The notes under the pieces were generated by a model. It saw nothing but the letters and a program-made list of their open reading frames with translations, was not told the DNA's origin and searched no databases. Of a stretch of 64,000 nt of DNA, positions 49,896 to 62,200 are shown in pieces. Every line of letters starts with the position of its first letter. Position 1 is the stretch's first letter. The translations under genes and the position numbers were made by a program. This DNA is from Amia ocellicauda (Eukaryota; Chordata; Actinopteri; Amiiformes; Amiidae), in the NCBI RefSeq assembly GCF_036373705.1, contig NC_089868.1, forward strand, positions 15,606,520-15,670,519, written 5' to 3'.

Positions 49896-51029
49896 TATAT
49901 ATATATATATATATATATCATATAACCATCCAACAATACAATAATTATTTTTAACTTTAAAAACACTGCCTGTGGGCGTATTGCCATTTAACACAACTGG
50001 TGCAAAGTCGTGGTGTTCACACACAAAATGCCATATCAGAGCCACCAGATTCTGACCTACATATTTGTCAAATGTGAATAATAAGCATTGAATTTAAGGG
50101 GTAAATCTTCTTGGGTGGCTTTTGTTCTGCTTATTACAGGATATTTGCCCACTGTTGTGTCCCTGGAACCATTTATTTGGGCCAGGCTAAATACAACTGT
50201 AACTTGTAAGAGGGGCTGCCCTTCTGTCATGTGCATAAAAATAAGTGCCCAAGGTGATAGTACTCCTTAAATCCAATGCTACTTATTACAATGTGTGATG
50301 TATATTGTTATATTTTAGATTTTTGCCGATGAAATCCTTGTTGGGCCAGGATAAATACATTATAATTGTAATGTGTGCAAATAAATGAGTTATCCAAATT
50401 TTACTTGAAAATGAATGCTAATTATTACATTTTCAAAAAGTGCACTTTGAATAAGAGCCCAGGAATAAGAAGCTGTGAGCTGAGACTTGCAGGCTGAAAC
50501 TAAAACATTATACTTGCATGGGTCGCAGTATGAAATAAGACCTGTTGATTGTAAACGTACCTTGTGCAATGTTAGGCAAGTTAAATCTCTGAATTGTAGT
50601 CTGAAAAAAATGGGCTACCGCTTGGAATGAGCTTCCCCGACTGAAAACATTAGGAAGCTCATCCTGTCAGACAGAAAGCACCTGTCAGAGTGGGCTACCA
50701 GCTGTTTTGCAACACTATACTGTATTTTAACCCTTCAAACCCTAGGTAGCTCATCCTGTCATCTATGTGTAAATAGCAAATTAGTAACTATGAAACAACA
50801 CAGTCAAAATCATTTTAACTGTACATCATTATTACCAGTAGATTTAGGGGCGTGTTCACTGCGCATGCGTACTTTCGATAAGATAAGTAGCTCAGTTTGT
50901 CCGGACAGCGGCACTGCGATCAGGAGATTTATTTACCCCTGTAACAACCTGTTTTTCCCTCCTCCGTGTCAAATGGTTTATTTTATTTAATTAACGTTTC
51001 TAAAAAATGTTTATGCTTTATGTATGTAT

Positions 51030-51120
51030 TGTTGTTGTCTGTGTATCAATCTTTAAAGCACTCTGTGCTTACCCTGCCAAGGGCGCTATACAAAATAAAA
51101 TTCACTGATTGATTGATGGA
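51030..51120 (+). repeat. Retrotransposon 3'-tail-like fragment
   Basis: AAAGCACTCTGTGCTTACC ... GGGCGCTATACAAAATAAAA ends in short ATTGATTGATGG repeats. This is the pattern of LINE/SINE 3' tails in fish (GCGCTATATAAA followed by a short tandem repeat). Only the tail is visible; no reverse transcriptase or tRNA-like head was found. Family assignment is from memory and weak. Confidence 0.4.
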
Positions 51121-52295
51121 TACCAGCTAAACCGCACTATTGTAATACATCCTCGGGCATTTCCAAGTCTAGTATTACTGAACTAAATTGCTCCAAAAAC
51201 ACAGAGGGGAAGTCAGAAACGTAATCAGCTCTGTTCTCCGCATGTCTCTTTTTAATCGCAAGAAAGGCTTGTATTTAATGTACTTTGAAGCGACATTGTA
51301 TTGCTGATGCATCTTGCAGGGAAACTCCTGTACTGAGCAGCAACCGAGTCAGGACATCCAGCTGCATCCAAGCACAAGTATTTGCACTTTCAATTCTTTT
51401 CTAAATACAAAATACAATGTATACAAAGCTGTACGTCTAAAACAACCCATACAATCAATTGTGAATAGATGCATTGCTCTTTAAGTAGCATGCTTTTTTT
51501 TTTCTTTCTTAAGTTGTATTGTTTTAAAACATGAAAACTAAATCTGATATTGTTGGATGGTTATGTGATGGTGGTGGTTGTTTCTTTCATTTGACTATTC
51601 TCGTTCTTATTGGATTCGTATAATTCCACAACGATGTGTTTTAGTACACTATTAATGTTAGGATAATACACTGAATAAGTATGTGCAATTTACATTTGAT
51701 ATCTATTGACACATCTATGTAAAACATATGTAATCATTTCATGTATCCCTAACCACCTAAACGGTAACAGGACACAATCGCAAACTAGTCCATGTGAGGA
51801 ACAAACAAACCACCACCAAGAAAACACCAGGTGCTTTTTTAAATTTCCCCTTTTTAAGAAACCGGACACTTTCAGAAAAATAGACTATGATTATACCACA
51901 CATTAGAAATCAATTCACCAGAGTGCAAAACTATTTCATATGCATCTTAACTTCTAGTTTGCATGTATCCTTTTTTTCTTCTTCACTTTGATCATTCACT
52001 TGCGTGTAAGATTAGAAAAGTGACGCCATGTCTTTCATAGTTAAACTGCACTTTAGCAGCTAATATTATAATGTTTCGTTCATCTTTTAAACAGAACAAA
52101 ATGCTCAGCAACTCAAACACAGATGTGTAATGACAGACGCGGTTAATAAGTTGGACAACTTTGCTATTCTTCTATAGGCGATGGTTGATCCGGTGTTTGG
52201 TGCTTATTTCGCTATTAGAAATATGAATGTATACATATATCTCGTTTCGTTCTGGTCCTTGCTTTCAGAAAGCGTCAGAAAGGAGGTGTAATTAC

Positions 52296-52375
52296 CTGTG
52301 TGGATGACCTGCGGGCGCCTGAGATGTCGGTCCTCCCGGCTCGCATGCGTGAGACGCGCCTCCGCCGGTGAGTCT
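52296..52375 (-). other. Putative PTGFR non-coding first exon
   Basis: The minus strand from about 52375 reads into ...CATCCACACAG|GTAATTACACC, a consensus donor. The inferred start is about 30 bp downstream of a TATA box. A 5' non-coding exon upstream of the start-codon exon is also known for mammalian PTGFR. The exact 5' end is inferred. Confidence 0.5.
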
Positions 52376-52401
52376 GGCGCGCCGAGTCTCCATCTGCGGC
52401 T

Positions 52402-52409
52402 CTTATATA
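52402..52409 (-). promoter_or_regulatory. PTGFR TATA box
   Basis: TATATAAG on the minus strand lies in an otherwise CpG-rich region (52310-52490). It is positioned about 30 bp before the inferred first exon. A Tc1-like remnant begins about 80 bp further upstream. Confidence 0.55.
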
Positions 52410-52488
52410 GTGCCCGCGAGGCCGCCGCGTCACCGCACGAGGATGCGCGCGGGGAGGGGGTCTGCAGATTCACAGTCCCGCACTTGCG

Positions 52489-53384
52489 CACTGATCAGCC
52501 ATAACATTATGACCACTGACAGGTGAAGCGAATAACACTGATCATCTCGTTATCATGGCACCTGTCAGTGGGTGGGATATATTAGGCAGCAAGTGAACAT
52601 TTTGTCCTCAAAGTTGATGTGAAAAACCAGGAAAAATGGGCAGCGTAAGGATCTGAGCGACTTTGACAAGGGCCACATTGTGATGGCTAGACGACTGGGT
52701 CAGAGCATCTCCAGAACTGCAGCTCTTGTGGGGTGTTCCCGGTCAGCAGTGCTCAGTACCTATCAAAAGTGATCCACGGAAGGAAAAGCGGTGAACCGGC
52801 GACAGGGTCATGGGTGGCCAAGGCTCATTGATGCACGTGGGGAGCGAAGGCTGGCCCGTGTGGTCCGATCCAACAGACGAGCTACTGTAGCTCAAATTGC
52901 TGAAAAAGTTAATGTTGGTTCTGATAGAAAGGTGTCAGAACACACAGTGCGTCGCAGTTTGTTGCGTATGGGGCTGCGTAGCCGCAGACCTGTCGGGGTG
53001 CCCATGCTGACCCCTGTCCACTGCCGAAAGCGCCTACAATGGGCACGTGAGCATCAGAACTGGACCACGGAGCAATGGAGGAAGGTGGCCTGGTCTGATG
53101 AATCACGAGTTCAAGGTGTTGACTTGGCCTCCAAATTCCCCAGATCTCAATCCAATGGAGCATCTGTGGGATGTGCTGGACAAACAAGTCCGATCCATGG
53201 AGGCCCCACCTCGCAACTTACAGGACTTAAAGGATCTGCTGCTAACGTCTTGGTGCCAGATACCACAGCACACCTTCAGAGGTCTAGTGGAGTCCATGCC
53301 TCGACGGGTCAGGGCTGTTTTGGCGGCAAAAGGGGGACCTACACAATATTAGGCAGGTGGTCATAATGTTATGGCTGATCGGTG
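52489..53384 (+). mobile_element. Internally deleted Tc1/mariner (DD36E-type) element
   Basis: About 896 bp. The inverted ends are CACTGATCAGCCATAACATT on the left and, reverse-complemented, CACCGATCAGCCATAACATT on the right, followed by TATGACCAC. A TA follows the right end; the expected TA at the left is CG, so the target duplication is eroded or missing. The interior has lost several hundred bp of the catalytic region. It belongs to a different family from the intact element at 48675. Confidence 0.88.
52636..53351 (+). pseudogene. Broken Tc1-like transposase gene
   Basis: Homology starts at ATGGGCAGCG (52636), where an apparent one-base loss shifts the frame. A further in-frame TGA occurs near 52771 (CAAAAGTGATCC, expected Trp). 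From 52791 the frame is open through the helix-turn-helix linker (NRRQGHGWPRLIDARGERRL) to the first catalytic Asp (VAWSDESR). At about 53107-53110 the sequence jumps to the segment before the catalytic Glu (HEFKVLTWPPNSPDLNPMEH), in another frame, ending at a stop at 53350-53352. The second catalytic Asp is missing, so no active enzyme can be made. Confidence 0.88.
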
Positions 53385-56051
53385 TATGTCCTGCATTATA
53401 TTGGGTGCACTGGAGACATCTCTCCAATTAAATTAGAATACATTTCTGGAATTATCATTGCAAGGCTGAGTACTTCAAAGTGTCTACCAGTATGCATTGC
53501 TTTAGCATAATTCATTACAAAGCTAGCCTAGCCTGTTGCATTAGGAAAGCACCACTAAAATAGCTGACTGGAGGGCAGCCAGTGTAATTCCTTTGAAGAT
53601 CTTGGTTACCAACTCCACTGACATGTCATGTGAATGTTTAGTTTCCAAAACAGGTTAAACGAACAGAGCCCGAATCACATTAAACATACTGCTGGTATGT
53701 TTAACTGGAGACGATCTGACAGCTTAATACCAGTGACTGCAGTTGCTGTTGTTTTTTGTTTTCATTTTTAGAAACCCCATTACACATTACCATTCCTTTT
53801 TATTACTGGACATGTTTTGAGAAAACTCCAATCCAAAAATCCACTTAAAGGTTGTATTTGATTCACTGTTTATGTGTTCTTTCTCACTTCTTGGCATGAA
53901 TTGCATATTTTGACAACATGCATGCTAGTTTGCAGTGTGATTTATGTTCACAAATTTAATCAGTTAATTGCCTAATTTTTAGTAATAGTTCAGCTCAGTT
54001 CATTTATCAAACTGGACAACTTCAGTGCATGTTAAAGTGTATCACCTAGTTATTGTACTAGTAGTGTACCTCTCTCTGTATGTGTGATTTTTACAGCTCC
54101 TTCTCCTCGTCCTCTTCCTTTATGCAGCACCATTTCCCAAATTATCTCCAGCCAGGCTTCCAGGGATACTTAGCTTTACAGTGCCAGAGCCAGATTGTTG
54201 TTCGTCTGAAGCTGTGATAAACACATAAAGGGGCCTATAGTGAGTGTGAGATAAAATCAACAGGCAGACCAGGAAGAAAACAGAAAAAACAAAGTTAGTC
54301 ATTAATAGTTGACATATCTGCAGTACTCCATTTCATTCTTTCCTAAGCCGTCTGACATATTGAATCTATTATTGCAAAATAGCTCGAAACAATCACAGTT
54401 CCAAATGACAAAATGAGCCACACTTACTCCCAAAAAGTAACACTTTCTGTTTTCTGAATATGCCACTTAACCCCGTTTTCACACGCTTGAGGTCGTGCAG
54501 CCGTAATAATCCATACATTTTTTTCTGTAAATGAATGCATTTATTTCTATATTTCACCAGCCACGGCCATTTAGTTTTCACAGGCTCTCTGCTGCTTTTC
54601 CATTACTCTATGTCACTACATAATTCATCCCAAGTGCAAGAGTAAAGTGCTGCAACAATGTGATTATAAACACGGCACTGACATTTTCTGCTGGTGGGGG
54701 CTGCAGTGGTTTGCTTTTGATGATTTTTTCTGACATTTTAAAATATGTATTTTCAAAACGAACATATTTACAGGATGTATGCTGACTCATTGTTGTATCA
54801 GATTGATATAAAGCCTCTCAAGAAGATTCAATGTATAAAATGTAATTATTGAGGTCAAAAACTATTATTTTCAGTGTTTTACAAATACTCACTTTTTTAT
54901 TAACTTTGTGAAGCTCATATAAGTGGCTTGAATACATCTGCCTGATAAAATGCTTAACCAGAAAGTCAGTTTTAAAATTATAGTCCACTGAACATACTGT
55001 CTACCCAAATTCTGTAATGTTTTAGTAGAAAGAACATTTGCAGCAGGCAACAGAAGAGGAGATCTTTGAACGTGATGTGCATTGAAATTTCAAATTTGGG
55101 ATTTATTCCTGTATGTGTTAAAATTATTAAAGATATTTAATCCTAAAACAAATCTCATGTAGGTCAAATAATTCTTGTGAGGTTTTTTTATGAGGCTTAG
55201 CTGGGAAATGCTGCTTCACTATAAATTATGATCCGAGTGTTCAGAAAGATAACAGTTGCAAATATAAACTTGAATTAACATCTATTTCACCTCTGCTAGA
55301 ATTCATCGCAGGTTCACAGGGCAAATTAAATACATAAAAAAGCTCTACAATGTGCTGCCAAAACAATATTACGTCACATTTAAAATCTGTATAACATATG
55401 GACACAAATCCCACACAACCCAAGTAATCAGAGTCCCAGTAAAATTGAATTTCTGGACACCAATATGCGCTTTCAGACTTTAATTCTCAAGGTCTATCGA
55501 CTTTGCAAAAACTTAAAATTAGTCTTCAAAAGAATATGGACAGCTCTTCTTTTACAGATGGCTGTGGATGATGTGAAAGAAAGGAGAGGGGTGTGTCTGC
55601 ATCCCAGAGAGAACAGCCTGTCTTTCAAATGCCCCGATTAACTTGAGATCTGTAGTGCTGAAATGCACCTGTCAAATTCAGCATGTCAGTGAAAATCAGA
55701 GTTCCCACACACTGTTGAAGAACACACGTTAAACTATTTGTTTCTAGAATTGAATTAATTACTTTCAATGTAGTCCTTCTTAATATCAATAGAAAGCTTA
55801 CACTGGAGCAAAACTACATGTTTCCCTTGAGAGGTTACAAAATCATCATTATTCTCCAGAATATGAGAGCTACTGGAAACACAGATTTAAAAGACGTTCC
55901 CTTTGCTTTTCTTATGGTCTTTTGTAATTAAAGCCCTATTGTCTTCTATTTAATATCTATCATCTCTGGAAATTAAATTTACATCACTATTTCATCTTTT
56001 ACTCCCTGTATGCGTGAAGTGTTTTCTTTTCAATTGACTGAACATATACGA

Positions 56052-56184
56052 TACATTTGATCCGCATCAGCGGTGTCACGTCTACACTGCCATTTGATCA
56101 GGATCAACTTTCAGTCGCCACAGGGGTCTTTGCATGCGCACTAGTATTTATTTCACAACCGAAGCATTTTAAATAAAAATACAA
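56052..56184. repeat. Dispersed repeat, copy B (fragment of the 17843 family)
   Basis: It shares long blocks with copy A: TTTGATC(A/C)GCATCAG-type sequence, TCTACACTGCC, TTTGATCAGGATCAACT, CACAGGGGTC, and GAAGCATTTTAAAT. Relative to copy A it lacks about 125 bp after GCACTAG and has no recognisable right terminus, so it is a truncated, internally deleted relative. Confidence 0.7.
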
Positions 56185-57509
56185 ATATTTTCCTGACCTG
56201 GGGAGACTCCTAGGAAAATTAAAGTACTTAGTACAGAAGGAACATTACATAAAATGTTGCAAAAAAGGAAAAATTAATTACAAGGTAGAATTATTGCTTA
56301 AATTGTAACACAAATAATTAATTTCACAATATATTTAAAATAATGAAATGCTGAACGCAGTCTTTTCTTGTCTCTATGGGCCGTTGATAAACAACTAACT
56401 GCATATTTCTATATTAAACCACTTAGGTAAACCCAATTCTATTTGATTTCTAATTACAGATCATTATAAATTCGGTACTGGAATGAGACAGGGCTGCAAT
56501 TTAATTAGTTTTAAAATTGTGATACCAAACTGTTAGTGAGCTGTGGGAAAAAAACAGAGCAAGCTCATGTAATCCTTATACCAATGGCTATCTGGCTATT
56601 TATTTAAGTGTTGATGTATTAGGTGTTAGTAACCTCTTATTTTGTTTACATATCACAGGTTTCTCTTGCCCTAAAACATTGTGGTTTTCAGTGTGGTCCT
56701 TGAAAACATCTGGGTTGAGGAGTTATTGTGTTCTGTTTTATTCTAAAAATGCATTAAATAATCAGACATTTACTTAAGTATGCCTGGACCATTGATACAA
56801 ATGACAATATCTTCAAAGATTTGATACATTTACAAGGAACTTCCAATTAATTCCCTTATTAGCCCGAAGGTAATTGTTTTTCCTGTTCATGTTTAAAATA
56901 TAATCACAGATAAACAAACATAATTTAACATTTATTCTTTCCAGGACAGAAAGGTTTCATGTATAATAAGGCTTTAGATAAGACAACAGAGGAACCATCA
57001 GCTATTACGGTAAAACAAATAAGCTTGTTAACTTGAACCTACTGGAAGAAAAAGAATCATACCTTTTTTTCAAAGTGTATTGATTGTGTTTGCTCTGCAC
57101 ATTGAAAAACACTCCAGAGATTCACATGATAATCTAAGGTATTTGAAAAAAGTGGAGTCTGAGTGGCCCATCTTGTGGACCAGACCATGCAACTGGTGTA
57201 TGAACCATGCAAATATTTGCAGACTAGTAAATAATGTTAACTTTTGTGTGTAAGTTAATGCATCAGTTATTTGTTTGTGACCAATTTGCAACTAACGAGT
57301 CATAGATAGCCACCAAAGATTGCTTTTAAAGTAGCTATAGTCTCTACAAACAGGTGTATCCTTTATTATAGGTATATTAGGTATAGTTTGGAATTAATAA
57401 GTCACGTTTGGCACAGAATCTTGCCTTCTGCTCTGAGCTAACATAACATTTGAATTGTATATTGTCTATGTCAATGGGTGCTTGTGCAGAGTGACCAAGT
57501 ACAGCTTTT

Positions 57510-57510
<1 letters not shown>

Positions 57511-57546
<36 letters not shown>
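57511..57546. repeat. (CA)n microsatellite
   Basis: About 18 CA units without interruption. Confidence 0.95.
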
Positions 57547-57550
<4 letters not shown>

Positions 57551-58449
57551 TAATGGTTTGAGATACACGTTGTTTCAGAGCAGAAATTAGATAAAGTGTC
57601 TGGAAATGGTTTCGTTTGAGAGGAATGACTCCACGGCTGTGAAACAACTAAAAAAATGTATGTAAGCAGGATTTGAGTTGTCCAGGGGCGTCTGTGATCT
57701 CAGTCGCAGAGACATGACAACTTTACGTGTCCACGCTGAAACAGTTGCCAGACAAGACGTGACTCTAGTGTGAGCGGAAGGCAGCATGAGCCCACGGACA
57801 GAGGACAGCTCTTGACAGACACCAGAGATACTGACTGTGATAAGGTTCCCAGTAATTCGGTCTTACAATTTGCGAGACACATTTGCAGGCTGTGCTTTAA
57901 CAGCTCGAGCAGATAAAGGGAAAACTGAGTGATTCCACAGAAGGGGATGCTTAAAGGAACCCAGTAATTACTTTTACTCTGAGCTGTAAGTTCTCTGAGC
58001 AGAAGACTGTGTACCCAGGTAAAAAATAGTGTCCCTGTTGTATTTATTTGCTTTTCCATCTTTTAACACTGAGAATAAAAAGCTAAGCCATTGCATGTGC
58101 ATTGTGCTCTAAATGATATGTTGCTGGGTCAGGTTTGTTTGTTACTGTGAGTATTTTGTTTTGTTCTTTGTTCCTGAGTATTTCAGAGCTGCAGGTGCAA
58201 TGCATTTTTTCAGTCAAACTTTAAAGTTGACTGAACTAATTGTTCTTGCTATACATGATTAAACATTCAATATTTAATTATCTCCATGTTTACTAAAAAC
58301 TGGTGCTAACGTTTTAATCTAAGGATTTATTAACAGCCAACACAAGCAGTATATGGCAAAAAGAAACACATTGATTTGAAAATTGACCACTACACCTGGA
58401 ACCAAAAGCCCTTGACAGTTGTCCAGACTGTGTTTTGGTCATTTTTTTA

Positions 58450-58540
58450 ATTGAGTAAGTGTCATCAGATTAAACTATATTGAGTAAGTGTCATCAGATT
58501 AAACTATATTGAGTAAGTGTCATCAGATTAAACTATATTG
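58450..58540. repeat. 29-bp tandem repeat, three copies
   Basis: The unit ATTGAGTAAGTGTCATCAGA + TTAAACTAT starts at 58450, 58479 and 58508 with no mismatch, followed by a 4-nt partial fourth copy. Perfect identity suggests a recent expansion. Confidence 0.95.
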
Positions 58541-61500
58541 CCTTCTATTTTGGGTTACAAACAGTGGTATAGGCGTGTGGCATGTATGTACTTGCTTAGG
58601 TGGCATAGGATGTGTAATTAATTAATTTGCATCTTAGTTGTCCATCACTACTGATGAATGTTATGAAGCTCACACTGAGTGCACAGAATACCCGAGGACT
58701 CTTGAAGCATTTAACAGTTACCAGATGAGGACCAGACATCTCTTCTGTCCATTCCACTCAACACTAAATCCTCTGTTGCAGCCTGAATCCGGTGCATCCG
58801 GTGTAACATACAACTGTCACTGGGGTAGAGAGAGCAACACCCAGCCCTTTCAACTTCAACTGCAAGAGCACAGCTGTGGCTTGTTATCTGACTGTTTGAG
58901 TCCACCACAAAATAAACAGATTCAACCCAAAATGAGCATCAGTTAAGCAAAAGCAGGCCCTTAAAGGGGTTTGCAGCTTTTCTCAATTGCAAAGCATGCT
59001 CTCTGTGTTTGAATAACATCTATTACAATAATATGGTGTATAAGCAAATACAACTCTTGTCACTATACACATAAACTGCTCTCATAAGAAATTAAATCCA
59101 GATTGTAAATGGTAAAGTCGAGCACAAAATCGAAGTTTTAGAATTCCTGTGCAATGAAATTCTGAATGTGAGTTTTCTATTCAGGATTCATAGATGATGT
59201 TAAAGTCCTCAGGAAATTCACTGACAACTCTGCCAGACTGCATGAATAATGTCATAATGGCTTTAACATCCACACTTATTGACTCTCAGGTTAAATAAAC
59301 AAATCAACATTTTTTTAAACAATAATTCAAAACCAGATTGTAGATTGTTGTTTAAGTCTATAAATTCCAAATACTAATTCTGTTGTTCATACAAGAGATC
59401 CGCATGCCATTTTTGAGCCAAAAAGCTATTTTCCCTAAACATGAATTCTGCTAATTGCTTTTGGACTTTTTGCTTCCCCCCCGTTGAAACACAGTCAGTG
59501 TCTTCTTATAAAGAATGAATAACAAACATAACAAGAGTGTCTTACCAAAATAACATATGTTCTGGGCCAGTTCCTGTACAATCATTATTCTGTGCATCAT
59601 CACTCATTAAAATACTCAATATTCATATTTGACAGCAAGAAGTGACATAATGACATAATATTTCCCTACAAATTGTCACAGCTCTTTAAGTAATTGATTT
59701 GTTATTTTCATATTTAACATTCTTAGAGCTTTTACAAATATATAATACAAAGTTCAAGTCTATCTCTGCATTCACATTGTACATTTCCCATAATGCAATG
59801 TGCTTCACCGCCTCTAACCAGTGCCTCATACATTTTGTCAAGCTTCATGTGATGCTCTTTTTGTTCAGTCATACCAGGACTGTAGCACAGAATGAATTGC
59901 AACACCACATAAATCGTTTTGCCAAACAAATATTAAATACTGGCTATTAAATACACACCGAGCTGTTTATCTACAAAATGAAGCCATACATTTTATGCAT
60001 CTCATAAAACCTCTCATGTTCTTATATTGATTAATTCGGTACCATCTGTGCTTGTGAACAGCAAAGCAGAAAAAGTCAACTTTTTTTCTCTTTACTAGTT
60101 AGGAAATCATCTCGAAACCTGAGCAGGACATCTGGTTTTAGTCAGCAGCTCTTCTGGACAGTTTGCTATACACGGTGTCCTATACTCACTTTCAGGATGT
60201 CTCTTCATGACTGTACCAAGTAGGAATACAGACTTCCACTTGTTTGATCGAAGTTTCTGAGGTTTCCTTTCATATTAGCTTTCAGGAATCTAGGCCAAAG
60301 CCAAGAGTCAATATCTAACTAAGGAGAAATCAAACAACAACTATCTTAGATTATATAACACTACAAACTCGGCAAGAGTTGAGAATTTGTATTGGAGCTA
60401 AACAGTACCACATGCTGCACACAAATTATAAATTAATGGATTACAGATTAATTCTGATGGGTCAGGAACTGCTCTGAATGTGTGACAAACTATCAAGCTC
60501 TTGGAAAGCATTCCTCCAGTGTTGTATTGAACTGGCTAAATGCGACTTAGCAACCAAACAGGAATGAGGTAATGGTTTGTAGGAAGTGGAGACCCAACAG
60601 TCTCCTGGAGTGGACAATCATATGTAAAATAATCCAACATAGGCAGTTTTATATTAAATAGACTGTTCATAAACGACAGGCCAGGGAAAAGTGATTCACT
60701 GGGAAAATGTTCACTAGGCACAGCTATGAAGAACTGTGGTAAGGTTGTAATTAAATGAGAGTTTGGATCTAGATTAGGTAGCATGTTTTTTGACTAGTGT
60801 GGTCAAGATTTAATTTGGTTAAGGTTCCCCTTATTTCAAAATATTGAAAAATGCCTGCTCAACACTTTTGGGAATATCAGAAAAATTTAGAATGATTTAT
60901 TTTTGTTGGACAGTAACATGAGAAACTGCAACCCTAACCCTAGACTTGCCATTTGAAATGTAATAAACACAAAGTTATCTGTATTGCTAATTTAATTGGA
61001 ACAGACACAATTATAACCTACATTTCTGTTAGATGCATTGTGTATTCAAGTTAAATACAGTGAGACTAAAATCAATTTCCATTTTAATATCTGTTATTAT
61101 TAATATTTAATATTAAGACATGTCAATGTAGGGCAGTCATGAAAATGTTCAATAAAAACTAATCAAAGCAGGCAAAAAGCATTGCTATGCTGAAGTTCAC
61201 ATTGTGTTGGAAAAGGTTATCCATTTGCATTTTACTGTCATGAGATATAGCATCACTGTGGAACCTTGTTTGAAACTACACAAAGATGTCTGCTGCATGA
61301 TTGAGGTTTATCTGTAATGAAAGTGATTGCAGGAATCTGATTTCAGAGTAGACATCGGGTGCTGAGTTATATCAGAGTGCAAAACAAACATATAATCTAA
61401 ATACTAATAAGGAAATATAATGTATATTGTAATGGGTTTTTTTAAGGCATATTTGCATGAGGTACTCATTGAAAGAATCAGAGGAAATAAAGTAGCATGC

Positions 61501-62158
61501 TAAACTATTAGAAAATCAACTTGCTGATCTAGATTTGATATTTGAACACATTGACCACAATCACACCCCCAACTCTGCTCCAAGCTCACCCTATCATAAA
61601 TACCACGTAATATGTTTATTCCACTTGCGTCAGTAACTCGCTCCCATAGCACCGCAAACCACACTACCCGTTGTTAAAACTACATCACTGCTTCTTCCAT
61701 TTACTTCTATAGAGGGTTGTGTGAACTACTGAAACTCACATTTCCAGTGTCTTTTACTGTGATATTAATATTTATTGCTGCACTCACAAAATGAACATGA
61801 ATTGACCCTGAAAAAATATTTTGTTAAATACTCTGATTTATGTGAGTGCCATTTATATATCTCACTTGTCAAAGCTGAAATCAGCTGAGCTTCTGGAATT
61901 CCATTTCTGTTTATGTTGCATTAAAAAACTATTTTAATTCAAATCCCAGTGTTGTTTGTATGACACTATGTACATTTCATTGCCCTCTTGAGAGTTTTGT
62001 TCTTTTGCTAATCATGCTTGCACACAGAAACAGAAAACAGAAAAACATTTATTTTCAGAATTTCCTAGCAAATGTTGTAATCATTTGAAATAAAAGAAAA
62101 AGAAAAAAGGCATTTGATTAACTGAAACAATAAAAAACTATTAACAAAATGCAGTTTT

Positions 62159-62159
62159 G

Positions 62160-62198
<39 letters not shown>
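62159..62198. repeat. (CA)n microsatellite
   Basis: About 19 uninterrupted CA units. Confidence 0.95.

Positions 62199-62200
<2 letters not shown>

Larger units (their letters stand above)
48374..52295 (-). other. PTGFR 5'UTR intron
   Basis: Intron inferred between the non-coding first exon (donor CAG|GTAATT at 52295-52294) and the start-codon exon (acceptor TTTTGTTACAG before 48373). It contains the intact Tc1-like element at 48675-49895, long flanking (TA)n tracts and a retrotransposon-tail-like fragment near 51030-51120. The remainder, 49930-51000 and 51125-52290, holds nothing I recognise. Confidence 0.5.

Noticed and set aside
52791-53366. 191-codon frame as a complete gene
   Set aside because: Only the first part (to AWSDESR) is transposase. 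The remainder is out-of-frame reading across a deletion, so this is a pseudogene fragment.
57700-58059. 119-codon minus-strand frame with hydrophobic stretches
   Set aside because: It has no family similarity, no splice context and no promoter evidence. Its length is compatible with chance.
58638-58946. 102-codon plus-strand frame
   Set aside because: No recognisable motif or supporting context; likely chance or an unrecognised repeat.
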